Of a DNA stretch of 64,000 bases, positions 20,837 to 32,480 are shown piece by piece. The translations under genes and the position numbers were made by a program. The DNA comes from Neopestalotiopsis rosae. Taxonomy: Eukaryota > Ascomycota > Sordariomycetes > Amphisphaeriales > Sporocadaceae. The stretch is from contig JALGAS010000001.1 of NCBI GenBank assembly GCA_023078685.1, positions 2,728,001 to 2,792,000 of the forward strand, written 5' to 3'. The notes beneath the pieces were generated by a model. The model made no database searches and had not been told where the DNA came from. It saw nothing but the letters and a program-made list of their open reading frames with translations. The stretch's first letter is position 1, and every line of letters starts with the position of its first letter.

Positions 20837-21904
20837 ATGTGGTCAACGCATTTCCGGGCATGGGCCCAGTCCGAGAAGCAAGAGTACGCTGCACTTCAAG
20901 GTGTTGACTCCGATAGTGTGTCTACCGAAGGCGACACTTTTTATGCGTAAGTTGCTCGTTCTACTCTTGGTGATGGTGAAAAGCTTCTAACTTTCTTCCA
21001 AAAATCCTTTCGACTATCCCCACCACTAACTTGAGAACAGAAGAAGAAAAGGCAGCCTTTTGCTCAAACTATTTTCGATAGCATCTCTAGCTCTGTCGTG
21101 TGCGTGGGCAGGGTGGTCTCTGAACTCATTCATCATACCGCACTCACATTTTAATCCCATCAAACATCCTGGTGTACCAAATCGTGGGTTATTGTTTAAT
21201 GCTTTCTCTGTGCGCAAGAGGTGTAGGGCTTGATCGGTTAATGAAACCTCTAGACATCACTGATCCCGTTATATCTCAAGTTTTCATGGTAGATCCACTG
21301 TATAAACTTGAAAACACCGACAAAGCCGCTGAGGATGCTTGGCTAGCATATGACTCACGTGAGTCAACCATAAAACTGTAGCACCATAGCTGTTTGACAC
21401 TGACCGCCATAGGTTTTGTGCATATCCAGGATCCAGAGCAGTACGGTCTGGCCCCATCAACTCAGTACGAGGAAGGCGGTCCACACGCTTACTCCTTGGC
21501 AGCCTATCACCAACTACATTGTCTGTTAGTATAATATCCTCGCTTCATTTGACCAGTCCCTGATCAACGCCAGCGCTGTTGTACGATTTGCATGGCATAC
21601 ATTACTTTACAATGGCTCGGCAGCTTTAGAGGAGCCGTTTCCAGGTAATGCACGGTTTAGTGAGGGCTACAGCATTGGATCACATATGAGTCACTGTGTA
21701 GAGATTATTAGGCACGCTTTGACGTGCTATGCGGATGCTACGCTCGAACCTCTATTGAGCGAGGACGGGGTCCATCATTCGAATGTTTTAGCCAGTGGAT
21801 GGGGGGTACGACACACTTGTCGGGATCTGAATCTTTTGACACACTGGGCTGACACCAAGGAAGCCCGTGTGATCATCGAGGGGGATGTCGCGAGTCATAT
21901 ATAG
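20837..21904 (+). CDS. UstYa-like (DUF3328) oxidase, long form, left-arm copy
   Basis: Five exons read from frame and splice signals: 20837-20946, 21041-21171, 21221-21358, 21413-21524, 21574-21904, total 822 nt, 273 residues. Introns are 94, 49, 54 and 49 nt. Features in order: cytosolic start, membrane anchor in exon 2 (LFSIASLALSCAWAGWSLNS), DITDPVISQVFMVDPLY, KAAEDAWLAYDSR, FVHIQDPEQYGLAPS, first metal motif HQLHC (159-163), EEPFPGNARFSEGYSI, second motif HMSHC (201-205), ALTCYADATLEPL and a C-terminal RHTCRDLN block. This is the classic long DUF3328 layout. Intron 2 has the weakest splice signals and could instead be a frameshift. The last six codons and stop lie partly outside the repeat arm; the right-arm copy ends two residues earlier. 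Confidence 0.88.
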
Positions 21905-23518
21905 ATCGTTTGGACTGTAACGATTTTGAAGAATATCTACGAGAAGGCACCTTTCTAGCTATACACACATTTTATCTATGGTATGCCCTTCATATAGCGG
22001 TGAGTCATGTAGGCATCTAGCTTACCATCCAGTGATATATTGATACACATGCAAATAGTACCATGAGAAGCGGGTGTATCTATGTTAACTAACGTAAATA
22101 CTGGCGTCGACTGTTGAGTCACTTCCGATAAAAAAGCTTGATGCGAGAATTAGTAGCCAGGTGTCTTGCCCTAAATGGATAACTATTGCATTGACTCGGC
22201 ATGGAAGAGTGGGGCCTGCCTTAAAAATAATGTGCAACTGTTTTTATTCTTACTAATTGTTGAGACCATTAGAAAGATCTATTTCCAGAATTGAAGCAGC
22301 TTACTCTTTAGAATAACATCACGAAGCCTAGACGTCTAGTGTAGCCAAGAGACCATCAACTTCGGGATCCGGACCCGGCAGCACAATCATAAGCAGCTAC
22401 CATCGGGACAAAACCAGAGTTGTAGCTGTGACTAACTATCACTGCTTGTAATCATGGTAAGTTATGAAATGTATATGCTGATGGTGTAGATTTACAGCGT
22501 GTCCTTGAGCCTCTCGCTGAAATTACGATGAGCATATACAGATTAGTCGCAAAGGGTCGATTCTTTCAACAACCACGAGGTCGCGAAGGAGATGAATGCT
22601 TTGTCAGAGAGCATATATGCGATAAACGAAACTAATGAGGCTGAGGACCTAAAAATGCTGCAAAGCGGCCCGCAGGCTCGCCAAGTTCGAGATAGTCAAG
22701 TCAAAAACAGCTTTTGAAAAACCTGACGTAACTACCTTTTGCAATGAAGCGAGCGTCAGCATATATGGCTTAGAAAGGCACGGAAACATCGCAATTTCTA
22801 TAGTACTGTTCCGCGGCGCATGAAAGCAAGTCAAGCTTCTGAACGCGGAGTTCGAGACTATTGAAGCTACTACAAAATTTAAATCCGGTTGCAACGACGT
22901 GGCTGGTTTAATTCTAATATCTGGAACAAACATGGTCTTTCGCGGTGGAGTGCCTGAGATTTGTCTGCTTTCTGGCTGATAAAGACATCCCCCTCTTGTT
23001 GCTGCCGTACGGAAAGGACGAGGAGGCGTAAGACGAGGTAGTTGGGACTCTGAAAGGACAAGCGTTCATTTCGATCCGAGACCAGAGAGATGTTTTTGAT
23101 AATAATCACTTCGTGCGGCCGGCGACGCGAAGCTGGATCAAGCAGGAATGGAATGGCTGTTACACGAAAGTGATACAGTGGCTGACTGAAGTACACCCGG
23201 TTTCGAAGCATGAGAAACTATAGACTTGGATGATATCATTGATCTCATATTTACGAGTTTTGTGTCAGGATGTCCCATGTTGTTCGCGATATTATTCCAG
23301 TGTGTTATTCGGGTAATTAACTTAGTTGCGGGAGACCTCGATCCTGGTGTACAATCTTTTAGGGTCGGATATCTATCTAACCATCTTGACTTGACTGTGA
23401 GGGCCTCTCAGTTTCCCGTCTAGTAACTGGCCTCTGTACTGCCCTGAAGTGCACTCAAAATATTTGTAGAGTTAGTGATAAACCCCAACACTACGATTAG
23501 TTCGTGTAAGTCGATGAG
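21905..23518. other. region with weak coding traces, no supported gene
   Basis: On the plus strand, 22590-22710 reads EMNALSESIYAINETNEAED and then LKMLQSGPQARQVRDSQ before a TGA; 23040-23223 reads VVGTLKGQAFISIRDQRDVF and ends EVHPVSKHEKL. Both look like protein, possibly parts of one broken gene with several stops between, but I cannot name the family. Confidence 0.3.
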
Positions 23519-24816
23519 TCAGCGGATGAGAGGATGACTTACGATTCGTATTCCTGACGACTGTTTCGGATGCACTAGCAAAATCAGCCAAGTGCCATGA
23601 TCAAAATATCCGGGTACATACAATTGGGGACTTGACGTAGCAATCATGTCTTCCAGTAATACGACATCGAAGCCCTTAGAAACTCAATCAGTATAAGTAG
23701 GCCAACATCAAGCTCTTTGTCTTACCAGAAAGGACGCCTCGAGCATCGATGCCCACTTGAGGGATTGTTAGCCAATGTATTCCCATGTTAAGATCAACCA
23801 CCTACTATGCAGACATCAGTGTTCACACCAGCAAACAACAGTGTCGTAATACGCTGTTCACGTAGAAATGCAAGCAGACTATCGTCGCTTTGTCGAAAGG
23901 CGCTCAATCGATCTTGACGAATTAATTCAGGCCGTTCAGGCGCATCAAGTCTGCTTACTTTTTCTAAATCGGACATCGGTGCCCTGCTGCATGCCTTCCC
24001 TGTGGAAGTCCTCCAGTGCTCCATATAGTTGAGTGTTCCACATGTTGACCATAAATCTCCTACCCATATCAATACCTTCGTAACTGCCCATATCTGTTCC
24101 GAGGCTGTCTGGTTTTTTGTTAATATCGACCAACTATTCCCTCCGCCATAGCATTAAAAAGGCAAAAAAGAAAAAAAGAAAAAGCTGTATAGTAGACTGA
24201 CTGGATGCGCGGTCGGTATGTGCGAAAACAGATGGGGGCATGAGTCTCAGATCCGAGTCTTCTAATTCGTACTATCCCCAGTTATAAACAGTCCATGTAG
24301 CCAAGTGGTAAGGGAACTTATTCACTAGAGTAGGAAAACTGACGTTGGACCATAGAATTTTAACACCTGCCTCTCTCAGCACGGGAATGAACCCTATGGC
24401 GACTGGCACAAGAGCACGTCCTGCTTCAAAGTCTCTCATGACATGTTCATGTATGTAGAAATCTAGTTAATTTCAGCTCAAGGATTGGCAACCGATCACG
24501 GTGGAATGGAAACGCACTTTGCATATCTATAATCAGGAAGGCAGTCTTGCTGAAATCAGCTATCGCCGGATTTCTAGAGCCTGTCATCTGGATAGCCACA
24601 GGAAATTCAGCTTTTGCTGGATTTCGAGTCAAGTCCCATACACCGTCACTTGACTTTGTCCATCTGGAACGAATATTAGCACCAATGACACCAGAAGTTG
24701 GCCAGGCTTGCTTGCTGATTCTCAGGATTAACACCATAGATTTCTGGCGACTGAGCAAAGGCCGAGCCGAAACGGACTAAAGCGGCGAGAAAGACTCCCA
24801 CGAGCGGTCTATTCAT
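23519..24816 (-). CDS. isochorismatase-family cysteine hydrolase with signal peptide
   Basis: Multi-exon minus-strand gene. The first exon (ATG at 24816) encodes MNRPLVGVFLAALVRFGSAF, a good secretion signal, then SPEIYGVNPENQ. Later exons give DLTRNP, FSKTAFLIIDMQ (catalytic Asp region), an intron GTGCGT...ACTAG, NFYIHEHVMRDFEAGRALV, GVKILWSN, LGTDMGSYEGIDMGRR, a KNRLSAF block (catalytic Lys in the family), TTLLFAGVNTDVCIV (catalytic Cys) and GFDVVLLEDMIATSSP. The family hydrolyses vinyl ethers or amides (isochorismate, nicotinamide-like substrates), so a secreted amidohydrolase is the safest label. A frame change between NFW and WTKSSDG (about 24690-24730) may be a short intron or a real frameshift. 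The 3' end is uncertain: a GTAAGT near 23535 could start another intron. It lies inside the inverted-repeat loop. Confidence 0.72.
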
Positions 24817-25483
24817 ACTCAAGGATGGAATTTGGTAATTTTATCCTTCTTAGTCGTAGTACAGGAAGGCGCAGAATTATTTATAGGACATGGGCTGCGC
24901 CCACTATCGCGGCGCAGAAGAACGGCAGAAGTGGAACAAAGCTCGGAAAGAGCCGGTTACTGGAGTGCCGCAGTACCGAGAGTTGTCCCATCGGAAATTC
25001 AACAAGATGGGAGTGGAGTCAGAGGGGCTGACCCACTGGCATCTGCGAAGATACTCCACTGCCGGGGGAGATCGGAGAGGAAGTCTAACACTCAGAAAAG
25101 TCAACACTCGAATTAGCCAGCCAGCCTTTCTGTGACTGGATCTGTCCGACCCATCTCTGTGCATCGATACTTAGTACTCTTTTTGGCAGTCTCCTAATGG
25201 CCGTTGTATGGTAGATTAAAACTACTTAAATGATCATGATGGTGCTACTGAGATGCCTCTTGTGACAAAATGTTACGCTATCAATCTGAGTTGAGTACGA
25301 GGGTTAAACTAGTATTTCATTGTACAATTTCATACCCCGTTCATGTACGCATATGATTAGCCAGCCAACATGAATGCTCAGTCATCGTTGGGGCAAGCGA
25401 TAGTATATCACTTTCCCTTGCTCCATATAATACAGATAGAGTAGCGGCAACAAGTCGTAGTGAAAGCGGGGCTTCGAAGAAGG
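24817..25483. other. gene-free spacer
   Basis: No recognisable gene; small overlapping ORFs at 24825-25164 have no domain. Confidence 0.35.
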
Positions 25484-25568
25484 TGTCACGGGGTGCGGGC
25501 GGGCAGTATAGGCTTGTGCCGTATAGCAGTATATTCTCTACAGTCCGACAGGTCTACAGGTAACGGCT
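25484..25568 (+). repeat. LTR fragment (TGTCACGGGG family)
   Basis: TGTCACGGGGTGCGGGCGGG and the following 65 bases recur at 35196 and, more diverged, at 36978. The TGTCACGGGG start is typical of fungal LTR ends. Only the first 85 bases are present here. Confidence 0.7.
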
Positions 25569-25741
25569 TAATATTCGTGTTTATGCCATTTCTTATTATC
25601 TTGTCATTTTCTCAATTTCAAGCCTCTTGGGAGAATATATCAGAGATACTGGCTGCCTTCAACCTCTTTAACTATTCTTGATTGAGAAAGCCCATTGACG
25701 GATCATTGCCTCGTTATAGAAAGACTTAGCACCACACGGTT

Positions 25742-26669
25742 CTAGGAGCCAAATATCCAGCTGTCCTCTCCGACAGCATGTTCTTGAGCCCAGTTCACCA
25801 CCTCATCATAGTTTCGACACACGTGTAAATGCCCATAAGCTTCTGCGCCCAAATCACCACAATGAGTGGTGTCCTCCAGCGTCATATCCAGATTGCACAG
25901 AATCGCTTGACTCAGATAATCGAAACAATGCCGTGTGTGAACCATGGTATGACCCTTTTTAGGCACTGACTCCATACCTGTTGGTCCTTCTCGAACTACT
26001 AGATCATAGGCCATCATTATGGAGTACTATATCTCGTTAGTATGTGTTCTAGTCAAGGACATTTAAACTTACAAGACAGTGTATTTCATGACTCCATGAC
26101 AATAGATACGCTGGCCGATTTTGTTTGAAGAATGGAAGCCCCAACTGATCCTGATATTTCTCGTAGTCGGGAACGTGGATTATTCCACCACCGCCTTTCT
26201 CGAATCCTCAGTCCGAACGCTTCTCAACTGAATAAAGAGACAACTGTTTCAACTTACCAGGAAGTAAAGTTTCCCACATGCGGCGAACCTCAAGCGCGTT
26301 TTCCTCAGAAGTGTAGTTTGGTGTATACTTATCCAGATCTGGATGGAAATTTACTTGTACTTCGGAAACTTCCAGAACAAATTCTCAGTACGATCTCCTA
26401 TAAATCCTTAGACTTGTTACTCACATTTCGGTGCCAACCCACTCCAATCGTCACCAACATGCAGCGACTCATCAGCTGCCGGTAGTTTATGGCTCTGAAA
26501 GGCCGTGATTAACACCAGTTGCAACGAAATGACACAACCATGCCATGAAATACATAGTACTCTAATACCAAGGACGCGCATGTCTTGCTGCTGGTGGCCT
26601 GACTTCACCTCCCATGAGCCCTTGCAACTCATCACCGTCGCGGGTTTTGCCCTCAAGGGCGTGCTCCAT
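25742..26669 (-). CDS. UstYa-like (DUF3328) oxidase, long form, in the loop
   Basis: Minus-strand exons 26425-26669, 26258-26359, 26073-26194 and 25742-26026 fit GT/AG introns. The protein starts MEHALEGKTRDGDELQGLMG, a typical DUF3328 cytosolic start, and has a membrane segment (CVISLQLVLITAF), GDDWSGLAPK, NFHPDLDKYTPNYTSEENAL, RMWETLLPGGGGIIHVPDYE, first metal motif HEIHC, second motif HTRHC, QAILCNLDMTLED and HVCRNYDEVVNWA. Both copper motifs are intact. The summed exon length is one base out of frame, because the start (frame of MEHAL) and the membrane segment are in different frames around 26580-26620. This needs an unresolved short intron or is a frameshift that would disable the gene. 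Differs clearly in sequence from the long genes in the arms. Confidence 0.78.
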
Positions 26670-27940
26670 CTCCGGATGATGAGGAAATGAACCCAGGCCT
26701 TTCTTTTAAGAACGAATAATAGAAGTAAACACCTGGAAGCCTCAAGTGCGACAATAGAGTCCACTGAACAAGACAATGCAGATAAGTTGAGCCTTCAGTG
26801 ATGATACTTGGGATCGGGAAGCAGGTATGGAGGCAGCTGGATACTTTTATCAGTTGGTGTGGCATACAGGCCGGATCTTCGGTAATGGAATTGTCGGGTT
26901 CCGCTGGTGAGGCTAATGTTATACCTAGTGATAAACACGCTAGGGTTGAAAAATGCGGTATGAAACTACGAGGTATATCCGTGCTTTCCAGGAAAATAGT
27001 GCTTAATATGGATGCTATGTATTGTACATATAAAAAGTTTCGACCGCGCATAGTTGTCAGATGATGGATCATAGAACCCATACACCAGGGTGTGCTTGAG
27101 CACACTGATCAACACCATGGTGTTCAGATAGATGTTTGGGGCCTCCTGGGGATTAGCCGAGACCACCCAAATAAGCGTGCACCTCGTCAAAACTAGAGGC
27201 GCGCAACATAGATCAAGACATCATACAATTGACACTGTCATGGCTTGGATACCAAGGGACAATCCCTAGTGCACCGGGACCCATTCACTTAAGTATCATG
27301 GGCTTTCCGCTTAACACTTGAGATCCAAGTCTCAGCTTTGTACTTAACATACCCCTACCTATATAATATCATATCGTACCTGACTATCTATTGATCCGAT
27401 CTGCGTGACAGACACCCATATCAGACCAGTTTAAACTCCAAGAGGAAAGCAACACCTTGTTCAACAATAATATATATGTACCGGAACGACATGAAAAAAA
27501 TGAAAGACATAAAGACATGCACTTTTTTCAATGACGTATTCACGTTGTCTGCCAAAGTGAGTCTTCACGTGCCCGAAACCTAATGGGTTATGAGGTACAG
27601 GGGCTTTTAGTGAGAACCTATCGGTTAACCATTCTTTCGCCACATTGCCAATTCCGGTGTTAGTATCCGAGAAGTAGATTCTCGGGATGTACGAAATCCC
27701 TTTAGACTTTCAAACTAATTTATGCTTCGAGTATACTGTAGTATGTGTCTTGATGTTACATACAACGGGCACCATTGCAAAAGAGCAAACAATGTGTTAG
27801 CACTTAAGAAGGAACGTTGCGGGGCTAGCACTGAACCTAACCACCATGTGGGCAGGGCTGAGCAGCCGTTAGCAGCTAGCGGCAGGCTTACAACGAGCTC
27901 AGTGAGCCAGACGTAAGACCACTAACTAGATCAACGATCT
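26670..27940. other. gene-free region
   Basis: A 150-codon minus-strand ORF (26653-27105) with hydrophobic stretches has no recognisable domain and overlaps the 5' end of the UstYa gene. Nothing else seen. Confidence 0.35.
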
Positions 27941-28214
27941 TGTGACGGACCATATTATCGGGTTTCTTAGGTAAACTTTGGAGTATAGGTACTAGGTGGG
28001 TTTGCGCTAATAGGAGGCGCTATCCATGGGAATAACTGTACTGAGCAAAGATTAACAGAAGTGTTCCTGAACTAACTCACAAGTGTAGTCGTGAGAGCGT
28101 ATTGAATGCTTCACCTATGGGTAAGATAGATGCTTAGATTGATCACTGAGGGAATGACTGTCTATGTAACTGTAGGAAATTTGTCCTTAACAGATCCATT
28201 CATTCTCTCACTGA
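27941..28214 (+). repeat. solo LTR-like repeat (TGTGACGGAC family)
   Basis: TGTGACGGACCATATTATCG to CTCTCACTGA matches 34737-34998 (same strand) and 42162-42431 (opposite strand), including the shared internal block GCGTATTGAATGCTTCACCT. Length and start fit a solo LTR; no intact internal region follows. Confidence 0.7.
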
Positions 28215-30339
28215 TGTTTGTTTCCCTTCTATTTACTGGTTCCTGGACTCGTAACTCAGAGAGACCATATGGAGTACTGGGGATCGATCATGAGGACCCC
28301 AGCAGCCTGCAAGACGCTTCTCGATGTGACGAGATTCTATAGTGGAATGTGTCCTCGTTGGACTCAGGGGGAAAACACAAACAAGTGCGGGACAGGAGCC
28401 CGCGCTGAACACTTTCGAGAATAAGACGACCAGGCTGCTAGGTCTTGAGCACTGCACAAAGGACATAACCCGACAGAATAGCCAGGCCACGCTGCCCCAA
28501 CGGGCGAGGACAGAAGTGCCTAAAAACAACAACCCTAGGGCGAAGGAATTCCCAGATAGACGAGACTCACGAAAGCGGAGATCAAGGGAGTCGACTGTAG
28601 GCAGAGGCTCTGAAACGGTATACTATAGACTCGTAAAATCACAATCAACAATCGTAAGACTAGATACGCAAGCATTAACGATAGGACGTACATGAGTCAT
28701 CGTGAGAACGCGTGTGGGCTGTACTCAGGCGGCAAATCATGCTTGCAGCACTAGGGCCTAAATATAGATTATTAACTATAGGTCACACTTTGAGCTCTTG
28801 TTGTATTTGTTGAAAGTGTAGCTAAGAGACTTCTTGACTAATTCTAAAGCGATTATTTTATGCATGGATGGCTATTAAATGCGCAGGGGATAGAAAAGCT
28901 GGCCTCCTGCTGCTCCAATGTCCCATCGATAGTCCCTTTTGTTTCGCATTGGGATCGTCCCAGGTCACGTTAAGAGAAATTTATCTGTTCAAGTATCCTC
29001 ATGTTCGATCTCTTAGGAACCTATCCGTCGATATGATCAAAGTTATGGCAGTTATGAAAATGATGGGAAATGGCTTATTAAATGGCTCATTATTTACAGT
29101 ATAGTAAGAAATGGACTCTGAGTCAGATTGACGTTGAATGTTTTGGCTCAAGAAATCCAGGCAACTACTTGTCTATTCCAGGATGGCTGAAGAAACGCAA
29201 ATAGACGGTATAACGACTAAGCCCTACCAGCGAATGAACGATTCGAATTCATTCAGGCGGTATCCGGTACGAATTTGTATTATGCGGTCTCTATAGCTCG
29301 CAGGTTTGTTCTGTCCTATGGCTCAATCTATTCAGAGAAGGCAGTAGCCGAAGTGTTGTATGTACGAACTCAAAAAGGTCATGTTAATGATAACAGAAGC
29401 TCTGGAGAAGGAACATGGAGGTCGTCATTGGTATGGGTCTTGGCTCGGATCCATCAGTCCTAGCCGGCTGGTGGAATTCCGGGCGAACTAATCAAAAGCT
29501 CTTCTCGGTAATGCAGATCTGACCCAGGTAGCCGGAGAACTAATCGTTTTTAGGTGGGGCAATTCTGGGTCTTACAAGGTAAACATTGATTTACCTCCGT
29601 GTCAGCTGTTGGTTGTATTGCTCTATTTCATTTAGATATGGCTGGTGATTTGGGTGAATTTTGTAGGCACGGATGCAACTAGCCACATTTCAATGACTCT
29701 CAACAGCCAAAGCATCCAGTCTGGCATGCATATTATCTTATAAAATTACAGCTCTTGTTACATCGACTTCGCTATTCTATTGTTCATCTAGTTAGTTGGT
29801 TATAGTTATTGGTATATGTTTGTGGAGCGTCAATTGTCATCAAGACTGGTGTTTAGACTTGTTATTGAGATTGGGGTTCCATCCCAAGAACTACGTTCTT
29901 TATCATCGTTGATCTTATCAAGCATTACTAGTTTCAACTAAACGCGGCTGGGTACCATACCCAAGACTGAAACCCGCCATTTCATTGTAGATAGACTAGA
30001 TGGGACTATCGGTACCAAGGGATCAGCGAATATGTGAAGTGATTTCGTGTAATAATTTGAATAGTTAGGAAAATGCTAGGACGACACCGTGCGGTACACG
30101 TTCCTATTTCGAATAGACGACGCTTGTGAGGAATGACTGCATTTCCGAATAAAATGATGGGAGGTAAAACTGAATTGCATAAAATACATAAGTAACATTC
30201 TATAAAGCGAAGGTGCTCTCAGTTTGAACATATACGGTGCCGCCTAGTTCGGAAGTACCGCACAAAGAGGGGATGGCAGAAATTATGAGGAATTCTGTAT
30301 TGTTAGCTCCAACAGTGGTTTGGGTGAATGCCGATCTTG
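28215..30339. other. gene-free region, possible retroelement leader
   Basis: After the LTR a 117-codon plus-strand ORF (28342-28695) is basic and low-complexity; it might be a gag scrap but has no zinc knuckle. The rest (28.7-30.3 kb) is AT-rich without recognisable features. Confidence 0.35.
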
Positions 30340-30470
30340 GCTTACCGAAGTACTCATGAATGACAATACCAAGTGGGTCTGGCTGATGTACATGAATGTC
30401 AGCGCCGGATATGGATCGTCCGTGCTCAAAGACAAGAGAAGAGAGCCGACAAAGAGAAGCCGATTTTGAT
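30340..30470 (-). repeat. fragment of dispersed MITE-like family
   Basis: GAAGTACTCATGAATGACAA through GGATCGTCCGTGCTCAAAGA matches the right half of the element at 55.8-55.9 kb. Confidence 0.65.
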
Positions 30471-30826
30471 TGTGTTTGTAATGCGGATAATGCAACATTC
30501 TTGTGGACAATTTGTAGCACCGCATTAGCTTAAATCATTCTGTTCGAAGGAATTATGATTTAGCCGAGTGGCCTATGTGAACGTTGATATTGGATGTGCT
30601 GATAGCTGCGAAGCACAGTGCCGGGGTAAAGAAACCCGCTTTTGGAATATTAAAAGAGGCTCGGAACTCAAAAATCGGATTTCATGATTCTTTATAGCTT
30701 TCGATATTAATTCCGTCACGCGTAGTGACTAGACTACTATTTCACCTACAGTATCAACCATTAATTCTAGCTCAAGTGCGTCAGGCCTTTGCCTTGGTTT
30801 TGTTTTGTTGAAACTGACAGATCGAA

Positions 30827-32480
30827 ATGGCTATCCTTGGTGTTGCCGGCTGGTCCCACCTAAGTGCCACTATCCTATTGCTAACACTTTACTTAACCTC
30901 TCTGGTTAATAACCGGATACATATTCCCCTATTTCGTTGCAAATACTCAGGTCAGGTCATACGGTGGCTATGGGATGAGCCTGGCTACGGCTGGGGTAGA
31001 AGATCAGAATGGGTTATCGGTATTGGTTGGACTTTGCTCTTGATCACTATCGCATTTGCTGGAGTTCAAGGGGGTACGTAACACTATGTCCAATTTGACT
31101 GTTTGTGGCTTTGTTCATTGCTGACAAGAAGTTAAAGAACACTTTATTTCATTCACCCGTAATATTGGTCTGGTAGCGGTATCACAGCTTCCAATCTGTA
31201 CAATGCTTGCCGTCAAAGCGCCCTGGTCCTTTTTTCAGATACTATTCGAAGTTTCGCACCAGGAGCTTGACCCTTTTCATCGAATTCTTGGCCATGTCAT
31301 TGTCTTCCTTGGAAACCTTCATGCCATCTTATACACCATGTTCCTGTTCAGAACACGGCGCCTGGAGAGATTCCAAAGTTTCAGCGTCGTGATCGGTCTC
31401 TTCGCTATTTGCACGCTTGTGTGCATTGGCATCTTTAGCTCATCAGAAGTTCGCAAACGGAGCTATCGGCTATTTCTGGGTTTGCACCATATCCTCATCC
31501 TCTCAGCACTCATCCTAATATCCCTGCACGTCTCGACATCTCGATTATATGTCCTTGAAAGCGTTCTTGTGTACGTTGCGAACTTCGGGTCTCGATGGTG
31601 GTCAACCCGCCATGTCGAGGCCGAGGTCCGCCCCATCAGCTCCACGTTCACAACCATATCAATACCTGCTTGTGGCGGCAGATTCTCACAGTACAAACCT
31701 GGAAGTTACGCATATGTGTCAATACAACAATACAATCTTCACAGGAATTTATGGGCTATGTTCTTCGCTAGCCCTTTTACAGTCGCCACGGACGGGAAAG
31801 ATGAACGACTGTGTGTCCATATCAAACACTGCGGATCTCGTACCAGAAGTTTTCAAGACCTTTCTGGTACCGTACGAATTGCGATTGAGGGGCCTTACGG
31901 TTATGCAAGTTCCTTCAAACCGTCCTTTCCAAAGGCTATGATCTCTAGAATGGATCGGCTGCTGCTTGTTGCTGGTGGAATCGGAGCCACGTACGTTTTT
32001 GGGGTGGCAAAGGCAATACTCTCGGAGATGCAAGAAAAAGATATCGACATCGTGAAAGAATACATTCAAATAATTTGGGTGGTTCGTTCGCGTGATGATC
32101 TTACGTGGGCACTTGATGCCCTTCAGCCTGAAGATAACACAACACGGCCTACTCTACGGGATGTCATTACTATCCACATCACTGACTCGGGAACCAACGC
32201 AAATCTCGAAGGGGACGAGGACCTAAGCTCCTTGTTAGACGACGAGAAAGAGCCGGATTTTGAAGAAGGGGCTCATACATTCTTGCTGCCACAGACTCTA
32301 CCTGGCAGGCCAGTCTGGGGAGATGTAGTCGACGGCTTCGCCTCCGCTGATTCCACTGGTGGCCCACTGGCTATTGTCGCCTGTGGCCCTGCCAGGCTCC
32401 GCAGGGATTTAAGGAATGAGGTTGGACGGCTGAAGCGGAGAAGAAATATCTGGTGGCATGAGGAACGGTTTGGCCAATAG
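30827..32480 (+). CDS. ferric/cupric reductase-like transmembrane flavocytochrome (FRE family)
   Basis: Two exons (30827-31073 and 31129-32480; 55-nt intron with TTGCTGAC branch) give 532 residues. Moves electrons from NADPH through FAD and two b-type haems to extracytosolic Fe(III) or Cu(II), making the metal ready for uptake. Evidence: N-terminal helices; haem histidine pairs H133/H147 and H202/H216, each spaced by 13 residues as the family requires; FAD site near FFASPFTVA (family HPFT, with the His replaced by Ser); NADPH site VAGGIGATYVFG; and a C-terminal VACGPARL block. An upstream ORF start at M108 would lose helices, so the 30827 start is preferred. It is intact, in the middle of the inverted-repeat loop. 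The usual position of His in HPFT is occupied by Ser, a minor deviation. Metal preference cannot be read from sequence. Confidence 0.9.

Larger units (their letters stand above)
19509..21895 (+). repeat. left arm of 2,387-bp inverted repeat
   Basis: Sequence from TTATAGTGATTGCCG to GATGTCGCGAGT is repeated in reverse complement at 39051-41437. Every base maps as x to 60946 minus x with no length difference, and all ORFs compared in the two arms give identical proteins. Identity stops abruptly at both ends. The arm holds a complete short UstYa gene, its shared promoter and a long UstYa gene up to six codons before its stop (GTC GCG AGT, then CAT ATA TAG outside the arm). Confidence 0.95.
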
